Positions 18,591 to 28,320 are shown, counted from the first letter of the stretch. The stretch: DNA of 64,000 nt from Jiella mangrovi (GCF_017815135.1 NZ_JAGJCF010000001.1:124001-188000); one strand, 5' to 3'. The notes: generated by a model from the sequence alone, not told the origin. A program made the numbers and translations.

Positions 18591-18768
18591 TGATACTCCG
18601 GGCTGCTTCGCAATACGGCCAGCGCGGGATCGCCGAAACGAACCACCCTCGCCTGACCGCCTTTGCAGAAGTTAATAACCTATGCCGTAAATGAATATGT
18701 CGCATATCGGCACAGGCCGGCCGGTTTTCGCCCGACCGGGGCAAATCTGCAACGCAAACTCTCAAAGC

Positions 18769-19422
18769 TTAGAAAACGAATTCGGCCTTGCGCCGGAAGC
18801 TCGGCAGCGGCTTGATCGAGCAGTTGAACGCGAAGCGCTCCGAGACGACGCCCTCGTGATCCTTCACGTAGAGCATGGCGTCGGCAGCATTCCCGACACC
18901 GCGAACGACGACCATCCGGCCGCCAGCCTTCATCTGGTCGTAGAAGGTCGACGGCAGCGTCTCGACCGAGCCCTGGAAGAAGATCACGTCATAGGGCGCT
19001 TCGGCCCGGCAGCCTTCGACCAGCGTGTTCTCGACGACGGCACAGGTCACATAGTCGAGCCGGGCGAGGTTGTCGGTCGCGGCCGAAGCCAGCGCCGAAT
19101 CCTCCTCCAGCGCGACGACGGAACCGGCGAGATGAGAGATGATCGCGGTCGAATAGCCGGTGTTGCATCCGACATCGAGGACCACGTCGTCCTTTTCGAT
19201 GGCCGCAAGCTGCAGGAGCTTGGCCAGCGGCGAAGGCTCCATCACGTATCGCCCGTCGCCGAGCGGGACGTCGTCATCGACATAGGCGAGCGGACGGCGC
19301 GATGCCGGCAGGAATTCCTCGCGCGGAACCTGCAGAAAGGCCTTCAGGATCTCATGGCCGGTGACGTCGGTCGTCCTGATCTGGTTGTCGACCATCTTGA
19401 TGCGGGCCGCCTCGAAATCCAT
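18769..19422 (-). CDS. Protein-L-isoaspartate O-methyltransferase-like protein
   Basis: A SAM-dependent methyltransferase of the PCMT family, which in its classical form starts repair of isoaspartyl residues. The 217-residue protein shows the family N-terminus (ARIKMVDNQIRTTDVTGHEI), the VPREEFLP block and the SAM-binding motif I VLDVGCNTGYS (81-91). The ATG at 19422 has AGGAAG 8 bases upstream; the longer frame to 19527 is not supported. Alphaproteobacterial members of this tolC-linked subgroup diverge from E. coli Pcm, so the substrate is less certain. The final base before tolC is 178 bases away, with room for a separate tolC promoter. Confidence 0.85.
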   Translation of the reverse strand: MDFEAARIKMVDNQIRTTDVTGHEILKAFLQVPREEFLPASRRPLAYVDDDVPLGDGRYVMEPSPLAKLLQLAAIEKDDVVLDVGCNTGYSTAIISHLAGSVVALEEDSALASAATDNLARLDYVTCAVVENTLVEGCRAEAPYDVIFFQGSVETLPSTFYDQMKAGGRMVVVRGVGNAADAMLYVKDHEGVVSERFAFNCSIKPLPSFRRKAEFVF

Positions 19423-19649
19423 CGCCGACTTCCTGTTTTTGCCAAACCACTGCGTTCCGAGCACTGCATCCCGAACGCGCCCGTTCAATAGTCGCGAGAC
19501 CTGAAAGGCGCAAGCGCGGACAGCCAAGACCGTGACGGGAAACTCACGCGATCGCCTCGCGGCGCCCGATCGCCAGGCGCGCCTAGAGGGTCTGAACGCC
19601 GTCTCGCGCCCGGCCTGACGGGCGCGAGATGGCGATCTTCAGGCCAGCC

Positions 19650-20990
19650 TCACTCGGCCGGCTGCGGGCGAGAATGCCGGTTCGCCTCGCCGGCAAGGCG
19701 CTCCTCTGCGGCGTGATCGATCTCGAGGTCGTCCTCGCTTTCGATGCCGGCATTCGGATTGTCGAAGACCGCCTGGTCGAATTCGCCCTCCATCCTGGCC
19801 ACGATCGTCGAGACGACCGCGTCGCCGGTGATGTTCACGGCCGTGCGGATCATGTCCATCAGCCGGTCGACACCGAGGATGAGCGCTATACCCTCGATCG
19901 GCAGACCGACCTGATTGAGAACCATGGTCAGCATGACCAGTCCGACGCCGGGAACACCCGCCGTCCCGATCGAGGCAAGAACGGCCATGGCGATGACAGT
20001 CAGATAGCCGACGAGCCCGAGCTCGATTCCGTAGACATTGGCGAGAAAGACGGTGGCGACGCCCTGCATGATCGCCGTTCCGTCCATGTTGATCGTCGCG
20101 CCGAAGGGAACGGTGAAGGAGGCAACGGAATTCTTCACGCCGATGCGCTCGGACACGCATTGCAGGGTGACGGGGATCGTCGCGTTGGAGCTCGCCGTCG
20201 AGAAGGCGAAGATCTGGGCCGAGCGCATCTTCTTCATGAAGGTGAAGGGATTGAGCCCCGAGAGCACCTTCAACAGGATCATGAGCGTCATGAAGAGATG
20301 CAGGAACAGCGCGCCGACCAGCGTCACCACATAGGCCATCACCGGCACGAAGAGTTCGATGCCCTGTTCGGCGAAGGTCTTGGCGATCAGGCAGAAGACG
20401 CCGTAGGGCGCGAACGCCATGACGATGGAGACGATCTTCATCATCACCTCGTTCATGTATTCGCAGGCCTGGACGAAAGAGACCGACCGCTCGCCCAGCA
20501 TGACGACGGCGACACCCAGAACGATCGTGTAGAAGATGATCTGCAGCATCTCGCCCGAGGCGAAGGCCTGGACCGGATTGGTCGGCACGATGCCCGCAAA
20601 CACGTCCCAGACCGAAGGAGCCTCCTTGGCGGTGATTCCGCTGGCGTCGATCCCCTGCATGTCGAAGCCCTGCCCCGGCGCGATGATCAGCGCCAGGAGG
20701 ATCGCCGTGCCGATCGCGATCGCGGTCGTCATGATGTAGAGGCCGAAGGACTTCGTTCCCACGCGGCCGAGCACCCGGATGTCGCCGATGCCGGCAACGC
20801 CGCAGATCAGCGAGAAGAAGACCAGCGGCACGACCAGCATCTTCAACGCATTGACGAACATCTTGCCGATCATGGCGAAGAAGCCGCCGACCACGTAGTC
20901 GTTCAAGAACGCCACGTCGACAGTGTTGAGAGCAGCACCGACGACGATGCCCGCGAGCATGCCGATCAGGATTTTCATGGTGAGAGACAT
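19650..20990 (-). CDS. Dicarboxylate/amino acid:cation symporter (DAACS, SLC1 family)
   Basis: An inner-membrane symporter taking up C4-dicarboxylates, aspartate or glutamate with sodium or protons. The 446 residues contain eight helices and two re-entrant hairpins. Family signatures are the serine-rich FSTASSNATIPVTL (HP1), TINMDGTAIMQG (helix 7), ASIGTAGVPGVGLVM (HP2) and RTAVNITGDAVVSTI (helix 8). A charged, likely cytoplasmic tail (EDDLEIDHAAEERLAGEANR) ends the protein. Substrate cannot be told from sequence alone; the D-in-helix-8 pattern is compatible with aspartate or glutamate. It stands alone with its own upstream region. Confidence 0.93.
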   Translation of the reverse strand: MSLTMKILIGMLAGIVVGAALNTVDVAFLNDYVVGGFFAMIGKMFVNALKMLVVPLVFFSLICGVAGIGDIRVLGRVGTKSFGLYIMTTAIAIGTAILLALIIAPGQGFDMQGIDASGITAKEAPSVWDVFAGIVPTNPVQAFASGEMLQIIFYTIVLGVAVVMLGERSVSFVQACEYMNEVMMKIVSIVMAFAPYGVFCLIAKTFAEQGIELFVPVMAYVVTLVGALFLHLFMTLMILLKVLSGLNPFTFMKKMRSAQIFAFSTASSNATIPVTLQCVSERIGVKNSVASFTVPFGATINMDGTAIMQGVATVFLANVYGIELGLVGYLTVIAMAVLASIGTAGVPGVGLVMLTMVLNQVGLPIEGIALILGVDRLMDMIRTAVNITGDAVVSTIVARMEGEFDQAVFDNPNAGIESEDDLEIDHAAEERLAGEANRHSRPQPAE

Positions 20991-21313
20991 GCGGGGGCCC
21001 TTTCCGCGACGATCCGGCCGGATGCACTCCGGCGCTCGACTAATCGCAGCGTGACAACCGTGTCTTAAAGAAAAAAACCAAGCACGCGACAGATTCGCGC
21101 GGACCGTTGCCCCGCTGCGCTAAACTGTAGTCCCGATGCGCAAACATAAGGCACTGCGCATCAGTTGAGCTATCGTGCTAGGCTTTCGGTGTACCGTCAA
21201 CTCTATTTTGCGGAATCGCACAAGTACTGATGCCACCCACGAAAGGCCCGCTCCACCCGCAAGGCGCATCGGTCGAACAAGCGGGGCCGGCATCAAGAGC
21301 AGCGCCACGACGA
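20991..21313. other. Intergenic region with a perfect hairpin upstream of the symporter gene
   Basis: No gene is supported in these 323 bases. The region is AT-richer than its flanks near 21060-21085. A perfect 8-bp inverted repeat, GATGCGCA (21135-21142) with TGCGCATC (21155-21162), lies about 145 bases upstream of the symporter start. It could be an operator of the symporter promoter or the 3' hairpin of the radical SAM transcript; there is no T run after it to favour a terminator. Confidence 0.4.
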
Positions 21314-23104
21314 TCAGGCGGCCCTGACGTCGGCCTTCTTCTTGGCGCGGGCATCGCGGATGAGCGTCTCCTGGCGACGCATCCGCGCGATCTCGGCCGA
21401 CGTGCCGCGGGTTTCCGAATAAAGCGCGAGGCTCAACTCGTCGGCATCCGGCGGCGTGATCGACAGATCGCGATATTCGGCCGCCGCGGGATCGGCCCAG
21501 ATCCGGTCGGCCATCTTCTTGGCGCGGCGATAGACCAGCACCATCGTCAAGAGCGCCTTGGCTTCGGAAAAGAGATAGCGTGGATAGAAGACGAGCGGGT
21601 TTTCAAGCTTCATGCCGTGCCGGCGGTCGCCCCTCGACTTCACGCGGATGGTGCCGCCCTCGAGAGGGTGGCAGCCATAGACCTTGAAGAAGCGGCTATA
21701 GGCGATGATCCGGAACAAGAGCATCATCTTGCGTGTCGAGCCCGTCGCCCGCATCCGCTTCATGATCCGCTCGACCTGATCCCACGTATAGAAGCGGTCC
21801 CAAGCCTCGCGATAGACCTGGTCCCATTCGGCGTCCGACATCGTCCGGTGATGGGTGACCCGGTGGTTGAGATCGTATTTGTTGAGGTCGGGGTCCATCC
21901 ACTCGCCCTTCCTGAAGAGCGTCTGATGGTCTTCGCTGCCCGGCAGCGGCGTCAGATTGGTGAAATAGATCAGATCGATCGGCAGTTCGTTCTTGATGAC
22001 GTCGATATCATGGAGGATCGATTCGCGCGTGTCGTTCGGAAACCCGATAATGTAGCCTGCGGTGATCATCACCGAGCGCTTTTTCCACTCCAGGAACATC
22101 TCGCGATATTCGACGATCTTGTTCTGGTTCTTCTTGGCGGCGATCAGATTGTCGGGATTGATGTTTTCCATCCCGACGAAGACCTGATCGACGCCGGCCC
22201 TCACCGCCTTCTCGATGAAGCCCGGGATCTTGTGGCAGCGCGTATCGACCTGAATCTGCATGCGGATTCTGATACCCTCGGTTTCCGCGAGATGGATCAG
22301 GCGGTCGAAACAGGCCTCCCAATTGCGGTTGCGGGCCAGATTGTCGTCGGTCACGAAGAACAGATCGACGCCGATCGCCCAGTTGGCCCGGACGATTGCC
22401 TCGAGGTCGTCGGCGGAGCGAAACCTGCTGACGCGCCCCTGCACGTTGATGATCGTGCAGAAGGAGCACTGGAACGGACAGCCACGGCCGATGTCGAAGG
22501 AGGAGTAGAGCCCGGAGGTCTTCTCGACATGGCTGCGCTCGAGAAACGGGATCTCGGATCCTTCGAGACCCGGCAGGTCCGCGCCGTAGTGATAATAGGG
22601 CTGCAGCCTGCCGGCATAGGCGTCGCGCAGCACCTGGTCGAAGCGGCCACCCTCCGCCTCGCCGACGAAGAAGCTGATGCCCATGCGGCTGGCCTCCTCG
22701 ATCTCGGGAGGCGTGGATTCCAGCATCGAGAGCGAACCGGCCACGTGGAAGCCGCCGAGGCAGACCGGCACCCCCTTTGCCAGAAACGGCCGCGCGAGGT
22801 CGACGGCCCGCGGAAACTGGTTCGACTGCACGCCGACGAGCGCGAGCAGGCCCCGGCCGCCGTCGGCTGTAATCATCTTCATGATCCTGGCAGGTTTGAT
22901 GACGGTGTTGGTCTCGTCGATCGTGTGGATCACGACCTCGACGTCACCCAGAACCTTGCGGGCAATGCAATCCTGCGCGATGCCGTTGAGACAGGCGAGC
23001 GAATTCGACGGGATCATCGAGCGCCGCCACTGCAGCGGATAGCCGTCACTGTCGTAATGGGTCGGCTTGACGAAGACGATATGAAACTTGCCCGCTGCGG
23101 TCAT
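21314..23104 (-). CDS. B12-binding-domain radical SAM enzyme of unknown substrate
   Basis: Predicted oxygen-sensitive enzyme using a [4Fe-4S] cluster and SAM, probably with cobalamin. In the 596 residues, an N-terminal cobalamin-binding-like Rossmann domain (about 1-150, with LLALVGVQSNQFPRAVDLAR and PVCLGGFHVAG) precedes the radical SAM core. The CxxxCxxC is C209-PFQ-C213-SF-C216, followed by DLFFVTDDNLARN and ENINPDN strands, then a family-specific C-terminal domain. I chose the ATG at 23104 (GAGGA upstream); an ATG at 23170 lacks a ribosome site. It follows the P450 gene on the same strand after 168 AT-rich bases, probably with its own promoter. Such proteins often methylate or rearrange unactivated carbons; the substrate here is unknown. 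Confidence 0.85.
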   Translation of the reverse strand: MTAAGKFHIVFVKPTHYDSDGYPLQWRRSMIPSNSLACLNGIAQDCIARKVLGDVEVVIHTIDETNTVIKPARIMKMITADGGRGLLALVGVQSNQFPRAVDLARPFLAKGVPVCLGGFHVAGSLSMLESTPPEIEEASRMGISFFVGEAEGGRFDQVLRDAYAGRLQPYYHYGADLPGLEGSEIPFLERSHVEKTSGLYSSFDIGRGCPFQCSFCTIINVQGRVSRFRSADDLEAIVRANWAIGVDLFFVTDDNLARNRNWEACFDRLIHLAETEGIRIRMQIQVDTRCHKIPGFIEKAVRAGVDQVFVGMENINPDNLIAAKKNQNKIVEYREMFLEWKKRSVMITAGYIIGFPNDTRESILHDIDVIKNELPIDLIYFTNLTPLPGSEDHQTLFRKGEWMDPDLNKYDLNHRVTHHRTMSDAEWDQVYREAWDRFYTWDQVERIMKRMRATGSTRKMMLLFRIIAYSRFFKVYGCHPLEGGTIRVKSRGDRRHGMKLENPLVFYPRYLFSEAKALLTMVLVYRRAKKMADRIWADPAAAEYRDLSITPPDADELSLALYSETRGTSAEIARMRRQETLIRDARAKKKADVRAA

Positions 23105-23272
23105 TCGGGAAGATCCTCGCGCTTGAAGACCAAGCCCCACAGGCCTGATCTTCAGTTTCGTGAAGATCATGTTGAAATTTTACGATTTCCGCAAGGACAG
23201 ATAGAAATTTATCGCAGGAACTGAATGACGCTTTTCATTTCATTCATAGATCATAAGTACACAATATAAAAA

Positions 23273-24679
23273 TCACGCCGCGCTATTCACGTAAACCCGA
23301 ACCCCGTTTTCCGAACGCACCGTCAGCCGCGACACGGGCTGAGGCTCGTGGCCGGGAACCGGACGAAGCTCGAAGCGGCGCATGATCTCGGCGAGAACGA
23401 GCGTCGCCTCCTGAAGCGCGAAGGAGGCTCCCACGCACACGCGCGCTCCCATCGAAAACGGCATATAGGCGCAGCGCTGCGCCTCTTTCGTTTCGGGAAG
23501 GGTAAAGCGCTCCGGCTGGAAATCGTTGGGGTTCTGCCAGTATTTCGTGTGCCTGTGCATCAACCAGATCGGCACCACGACGGGCGATCCGCAGGGAACT
23601 TCCTGATCGCCCAGGGTCTCTTTCGTCATGGTATCACGCGACAGATAGGCGATCGGCGGGTAAAGGCGCAGCACCTCGCGGAAAACGTCCCGCGTCTTTT
23701 CAAGGCGTTTCATGTCGGAAAATTCCGGCACGCGCTCGCCGAGCACCGCCCGCGCCTCGGCCCGCATGTCGGCCTGAACGTCCGGCCGGTTGGCAAGGCA
23801 GTAGAGCGCCCAGGCGATGCCTGCCGCCGAGGTCTCGTGGCCGGCGAGGAACAGCATGGCGATCTGGTCTAAGAGTTCATCGCCCTCGAATTTCGTCCGG
23901 GTGACGGGGTCCTCGGCCGTCATCAGCACCGAAAGGATGTCGTCGGACGGCACCTCGCGCCCCTGCCGGACGGCTTTCAGCCGCCGCTGCAGCGGGCCGT
24001 TGAGAACGGCACGGATTTCCTTCGCCATCTTGCGCGCCCGCCGGTTCGACCACAGCCAGTGTATCGGCACTCCGACGAGGCCGATCATGCCCTGGGCGAA
24101 GGCGATCGCCTGGAATTCCTCGAAGGCCGCGAAGATGCGCTTGGAATCCTCCGACGACATCGGCTCCGAGAAGATCGTGCGGAAGATCACGTCGCCGGCG
24201 AAATGCGTCATCTCCGCGTCGATGGCGACGGGCTCGCCGGTGTCCGCCTGGGCCAGAAGGCGGGCAATGCTGGCGTCCGATGCGCCGCGCATCAGGGTGA
24301 AGACGTTCCTCACCCCGGCATTGTCGAAGGCCTGATCGACGATCCGGCGGTGCCGCTCCCAGGCTTCGCCATTGGAAACGAAGATGGAGTAGCCGGAGAG
24401 CTTGCGCATCATCCGCTCCATCAGGGCGCCCTTCGGAAACTCCCGGTAGCGTTTCACCAGGATTTCGCGGATGAGGTCCGGATCGCGGACATTGTAGAGG
24501 TCGCGCTTGGCCATGAAGGGCAGCGAGGGGATGCGATGACGGCTGACGCCGACGAAATCGTAGCTGCCTTTCAGGAACAGGCCGAGGCTCGAGCGCAAAT
24601 GGCCCCTGATCCGTTCAAGCGGGGTTTCCGGATGGTCGTCCTGCGCCTGCGGCAGGGCGGGGCGAAACTCTTCGCTCAT
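23273..24679 (-). CDS. Cytochrome P450
   Basis: A haem monooxygenase of 468 residues without a membrane anchor. The haem loop is FSMGARVCVG with thiolate C415; the I-helix oxygen-activation motif is AGHET (279-283); the K-helix ExxR is E335-VL-R338; FQPERF is the PERF-type motif. The overall pattern (ALMERMMRKLSGYSIFVSNGEAWERHRR early) resembles fatty-acid or isoprenoid hydroxylating bacterial P450s, but the substrate is not predictable. The start codon overlaps the stop of the upstream hydrolase gene by 4 bases (ATGA), so the two are translationally coupled. The open frame continues to 25930, but only as an out-of-frame shadow of the hydrolase. No ferredoxin gene is adjacent, so electron donors must come from elsewhere. 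Confidence 0.95.
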   Translation of the reverse strand: MSEEFRPALPQAQDDHPETPLERIRGHLRSSLGLFLKGSYDFVGVSRHRIPSLPFMAKRDLYNVRDPDLIREILVKRYREFPKGALMERMMRKLSGYSIFVSNGEAWERHRRIVDQAFDNAGVRNVFTLMRGASDASIARLLAQADTGEPVAIDAEMTHFAGDVIFRTIFSEPMSSEDSKRIFAAFEEFQAIAFAQGMIGLVGVPIHWLWSNRRARKMAKEIRAVLNGPLQRRLKAVRQGREVPSDDILSVLMTAEDPVTRTKFEGDELLDQIAMLFLAGHETSAAGIAWALYCLANRPDVQADMRAEARAVLGERVPEFSDMKRLEKTRDVFREVLRLYPPIAYLSRDTMTKETLGDQEVPCGSPVVVPIWLMHRHTKYWQNPNDFQPERFTLPETKEAQRCAYMPFSMGARVCVGASFALQEATLVLAEIMRRFELRPVPGHEPQPVSRLTVRSENGVRVYVNSAA

Positions 24680-25890
24680 CGTGATGCGACACTCGTCTCG
24701 ATCGGGCGCGGGCGGGTGACCAGCTCGAAATAGTCGAAGCCGTGGCCGCGCTCGGATGGTTTCAGATACTGGAAGTGGAACTCGAGCGGCCGCAGGCGGA
24801 TGCGACGGAAGGTTTGCGCTTCGAGAATGTCGTGGAAGTCCGGCTCGCGGGAAATGACCCGCGGCGACCGCCGGCCGAGATCGACGCCTTCGAGAAGCGG
24901 GATGCGGCAGCTGGAACCGGGATCGGACCCCGAGGTCACGTCGAGGAGAAGCAGCCTTTCGCTGGTTGCGATGTCGGCGAGGTCCCGCCGAAAGCCCCCG
25001 TCGCCCCCGAGCAGCGTATAGAGCGGAACGGTGTGGCCGAGCGTCAGGAGTACGATCTTCGGTCCCTTTACACCCGTTGGCAGTTTCGAAAGCAACCTTG
25101 CCCCGGCGCGAACGAGATAGATAGCACCGAGGCTGTGGCCAACGATCAGAATCTCGTCGACCTCCCCTTGCTTCCAGACCTCGAAGATGCGCCGGGCAAA
25201 CTGCTCGGCCCTGTCCTCGGAGCGCTCGAACCGTCCGTCCGAGGCGCCGAGCAGATAGCCGAGAAAGCGCGTCACCCACCAGACGTTCAGCCAGATGCGG
25301 AGGCGACGCCAGGCTTCCAGAAGCGCGAGGACGACGAGGATGGCGACAGCGACTGATGCCGCCATCGAAAGCCAGGCCGGGGCGTCGAAGGCGGACGCGG
25401 CCATCGCGGCGATGGCGACACCGAGACCGATCGCGGCGAGACCGACGAAGACCGACAGGACGAGCAGTGCCGGCGTCATCAGGATCGCCACGAAGAGCGC
25501 CCAGGCCGGCCGGTAGAACCGCTTCAGGATGCCGCGCCGCCAGGTGGCGAAGGCGAAGCGGAACGCTTCGAACGCAAGCCGGATCTGCTGGCGGGGAAAC
25601 CAGTAGCGCCGGACGATGTCCGTCCAGAGCAGCATCTCGTAGCGTGTCTCGACGCGCGGCCCGGCCGGCTCCTGGCTCGAACGAACGGTCCAGCGCCCCG
25701 AGGCGAGAGCTTCGTCTTCCGGCTCGGCGATCGTGATGCTGCGCGCCCATCGCGCCGATGCCTCGCCGAGGCCCTCGCGAAAATGCCCGTGATAGACCGG
25801 CGTTCCGCGCGGATCGAAGCCGTGAATATAAAAGACGTGGCGGCGAAAATCGACGGATTGCGCGTCTTGGCCAAGCGTCGGATCGCTCAT
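24676..25890 (-). CDS. Membrane-anchored alpha/beta-hydrolase-like protein coupled to the P450
   Basis: A 404-residue protein. The N-terminus has the first strand and oxyanion-type turn FYIHGFDPRGT (20-30). A hydrophobic insertion with two to three transmembrane segments (about 129-167 and 172-194) interrupts the fold. Then comes the nucleophile elbow GHSLGA with S253, as in lipases and esterases, followed by LLTLGHTVPLYTLL. This split arrangement suggests a lipid-facing hydrolase or acyl-transfer protein of the inner membrane. I do not recognise a named family. It is the first gene of the unit with the P450 (4-base overlap), so its product likely prepares or releases the P450 substrate; this is inference. 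Confidence 0.75.
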   Translation of the reverse strand: MSDPTLGQDAQSVDFRRHVFYIHGFDPRGTPVYHGHFREGLGEASARWARSITIAEPEDEALASGRWTVRSSQEPAGPRVETRYEMLLWTDIVRRYWFPRQQIRLAFEAFRFAFATWRRGILKRFYRPAWALFVAILMTPALLVLSVFVGLAAIGLGVAIAAMAASAFDAPAWLSMAASVAVAILVVLALLEAWRRLRIWLNVWWVTRFLGYLLGASDGRFERSEDRAEQFARRIFEVWKQGEVDEILIVGHSLGAIYLVRAGARLLSKLPTGVKGPKIVLLTLGHTVPLYTLLGGDGGFRRDLADIATSERLLLLDVTSGSDPGSSCRIPLLEGVDLGRRSPRVISREPDFHDILEAQTFRRIRLRPLEFHFQYLKPSERGHGFDYFELVTRPRPIETSVASR

Positions 25891-26194
25891 TTGCGTCGGG
25901 GCGCCCTGATCTCGCCGACGGCCGCGTCATCTGATCTGCCGCAAGGAGAACCTGACGAAGCCATCGCTGAAAATGATTCGGAATTCACTAGTACCCCAGT
26001 GACCGCGCAAATTCATGTGACGCCCTGTGGACAAGCCCGCGCCACGCTCGCCGCCCCCGGGAGGGGCGCCCCACCGGAACCGGCAAGCTTTGCGGTCCAG
26101 CTCGTTCTTATCGCGCTTCTTGTGGCGCCTTTTCGTGGCATCGGCACGTCGGACCTTATTGCCGGGCGATCCGACGGGCCGCGCCAAGGCTGGC
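25891..26194. other. Intergenic region upstream of the hydrolase-P450 unit
   Basis: No gene is supported in these 304 bases. The part nearest the hydrolase start (about 25960-26015) is AT-rich and is the likely promoter region of the hydrolase-P450 unit. A GC hairpin, CGCCCC (26052-26057) with GGGGCG (26063-26068), has no T run and may mark the 3' end of the antiporter transcript. Confidence 0.35.
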
Positions 26195-27595
26195 CTATTG
26201 CGCCGGCGTCCCGCTTTCCGATGAGCGCGCGGCCGCAGATCCCGGCTCATGGTCCGCGCTGCGCGCCTTTTCCGCTTTCCGCACGGCCTGTCGCCGGCGA
26301 TAGGCGCGGCGTAGCGCCCGCGCCCTCACCTTCAGCCAGAACCCCATGTCCTCGACGGTCTCGACCTGCCCCTCGTAGATCTCGGCCAGCGCCTGGCGAA
26401 ACTGCTCGTAGCCGAACCGCGCTTCGCCCTCGACGGTTCGCGTCAGCGCCATCCAGGCCGGTGAGATCAAAAGCGTGATCGCGGTCACCGCCAAAGCGAG
26501 CCGGTAGACGTCGTCCCCGATCGCCCGCGAAGCGTAGGCCGCGGCGGCCAGGACGAAGGAGAACTCGCCGATCTGCGCCATCGAGAGCCCCGCCTCGATC
26601 GCCGTCTTGTGAGACAGGCCCGCAAGGCGGATCAGGACGACGTTGAAGAAGGTCTTGGCGAGGATGACGAAGATCGCCGCGACGAGGACGAGTTCCCAAT
26701 TGGCGACGATGTAGTCGAGATCGATCAGAAGGCCGATCGACAGAAAGAACACGACGAGCAGGATGGACTGGATCGGCTCGACGACGTGAATGACGGGCGA
26801 GCGCAGGGTCGAGGCGCCGACCACGAGACCGGCGATGAAGGCGCCATAGGCCGGCGACAGGCCGACGAGACCCGAGACGGAGGCGAAGGCGAAGCAGAAG
26901 GCGAGCGAGCCGAGGGCGAGGATCTCGACATTGTCCTCGATCGCCGCTGCAAAGGGCAGCTTCAGTTTCGGCCGCCTTCCCAGATACCAGAGCAGCCCGG
27001 CGAGAACCACGACGGCGACGGCGATCTTCAGGCAGAGGCTGAACCAGGCGATCTCGCCCTCGCCGCCGAGCGAGGTCGCGACGAGCAGCATCGGCACGAC
27101 CGCCAGATCCTGGGCAATCAGGACGCCGACGGCGATCCGGCCCGGCTCCGAGCGCAATTCGCCGATGTCTTCCAGCATCTTCATGGCGACGACGGTGGAG
27201 GACAGGGCGATGATGAAGCCCAGAATGAGCGCCTCGGCGAAGGTGGCGTTGGAGATCAGCTTGAGCCCGAAGGTGATCGCCATGGCCGCCGCAAGCTGCC
27301 CGCCGGCGATCAGAAGCGCCGGTCTGAGCGTCGCCACGAAGGCCTTGAGCGACAGCTCCATGCCGATGAAGAACAACAGCATCAGAACGCCCATCTCGGC
27401 GAGCATCGTCACATTTTCGTCGGAGGTCGAGACGAGTCCGACCCCGGAGGGCCCGAGCAGCACGCCGGCGAGGATGAAACCGACCAGCGGCGGCTGCCGC
27501 AATCGCATCAGGCCAAGCCCCGCCAGGACGGCGACGAGGATGACGAAGGCAATGACGGTCAGATCACCGGCGTGGCCGGCTGCGGTCTCTTCCAC
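26195..27595 (-). CDS. Cation:proton antiporter, CPA2 (KefB-like) membrane domain
   Basis: Predicted potassium or sodium/proton antiporter of the inner membrane. The 466 residues carry about 12 transmembrane helices of the Na/H exchanger fold, with QPPLVGFILAGVLLGPSG near the N-terminus, SSTVVAMKMLEDIGE, GVLIAQDLAVVPMLL and GLSMAQIGEFSFVLAAAAY. It lacks the C-terminal Rossmann (RCK/TrkA-N) domain of KefB/KefC and ends in a basic, Ala/Arg-rich tail, so regulation by NAD or glutathione through that domain is not expected. It is divergent from the DUF4112 gene; the 274-base spacer should hold both promoters. Confidence 0.9.
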   Translation of the reverse strand: MEETAAGHAGDLTVIAFVILVAVLAGLGLMRLRQPPLVGFILAGVLLGPSGVGLVSTSDENVTMLAEMGVLMLLFFIGMELSLKAFVATLRPALLIAGGQLAAAMAITFGLKLISNATFAEALILGFIIALSSTVVAMKMLEDIGELRSEPGRIAVGVLIAQDLAVVPMLLVATSLGGEGEIAWFSLCLKIAVAVVVLAGLLWYLGRRPKLKLPFAAAIEDNVEILALGSLAFCFAFASVSGLVGLSPAYGAFIAGLVVGASTLRSPVIHVVEPIQSILLVVFFLSIGLLIDLDYIVANWELVLVAAIFVILAKTFFNVVLIRLAGLSHKTAIEAGLSMAQIGEFSFVLAAAAYASRAIGDDVYRLALAVTAITLLISPAWMALTRTVEGEARFGYEQFRQALAEIYEGQVETVEDMGFWLKVRARALRRAYRRRQAVRKAEKARSADHEPGSAAARSSESGTPAQ

Positions 27596-27869
27596 TCAGT
27601 CTCTCCAATCGGCGGGACACATGCGATTCGACAGCATGAATCGATTTGCCAACAGAGGCGAGAACCTTGTCGCCGGTTTGTCGATCATCACCATCAGACC
27701 CTTATCTTCTTCGCTGTAATGTTCCGCGCAGCTTTTCCGCGACCATCCATGCCGAAGCTTTGCGCATTGCCGGTTGTTCCGATGGATCTTTTTCGCGCCC
27801 GATCGCTTCCCCATATGAAGTGTCGAAGCGCCATGTCGCGCCGATCGTGACCGGGGAGAATATTCAGCC

Positions 27870-28316
27870 ATGAGCGCAACATACGCCCATGCCGACGCCT
27901 TGAATGACGTTGACCACGTTCGCCGTCTGCGGCGCGTGGCAAAGGTTGCGCGGCTAATGGATACGGCGATCCGTATTCCCGGCACGGGCATCAGCTTCGG
28001 CGGCGATTCGATCGTCGGCCTTATTCCCGGCGTCGGCGACGCCGCGACGGCCGCGGTGTCGCTGTGGATCGTCAACGAGGCGAGGCGCCTTGGCATGCCG
28101 GCCCACAAGCTGGCGAAAATGCTGGCCAATGTCGGCCTCGACTTCGGCCTTGGCGCGGTGCCGCTGGTCGGCGACGTCTTCGACGTCTTCTTCAAGGCCA
28201 ACCGCAAGAATCTGGCGCTCATCCTCGATCATTTCGGCGAGGACGGCCTGATCGACGAGCGCGGCGATGTGCGCCCGATGAAGGACATCACACCGAAAGC
28301 CGGCACGCGCCGGTAA
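27870..28316 (+). CDS. DUF4112 domain protein
   Basis: A 148-residue protein with the DUF4112 pattern: [39 protein letters not shown] and [17 protein letters not shown]. Two hydrophobic stretches (about 49-68 and 90-105) form a helical hairpin that likely inserts in the membrane, with a conserved [12 protein letters not shown] tail. Function is unknown. Its end lies four bases from the stop of the convergent ODC-like gene, leaving no room for a conventional terminator. Confidence 0.88.
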   Translation: MSATYAHADALNDVDHVRRLRRVAKVARLMDTAIRIPGTGISFGGDSIVGLIPGVGDAATAAVSLWIVNEARRLGMPAHKLAKMLANVGLDFGLGAVPLVGDVFDVFFKANRKNLALILDHFGEDGLIDERGDVRPMKDITPKAGTRR

Positions 28317-28320
28317 GGCG

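Noticed and set aside
23273-25930. Possible 885-residue P450 fusion protein
   Set aside because: The open frame simply continues upstream of the P450 start, out of frame with the hydrolase gene. The ATG at 24679 overlapping the hydrolase stop is the proper start.
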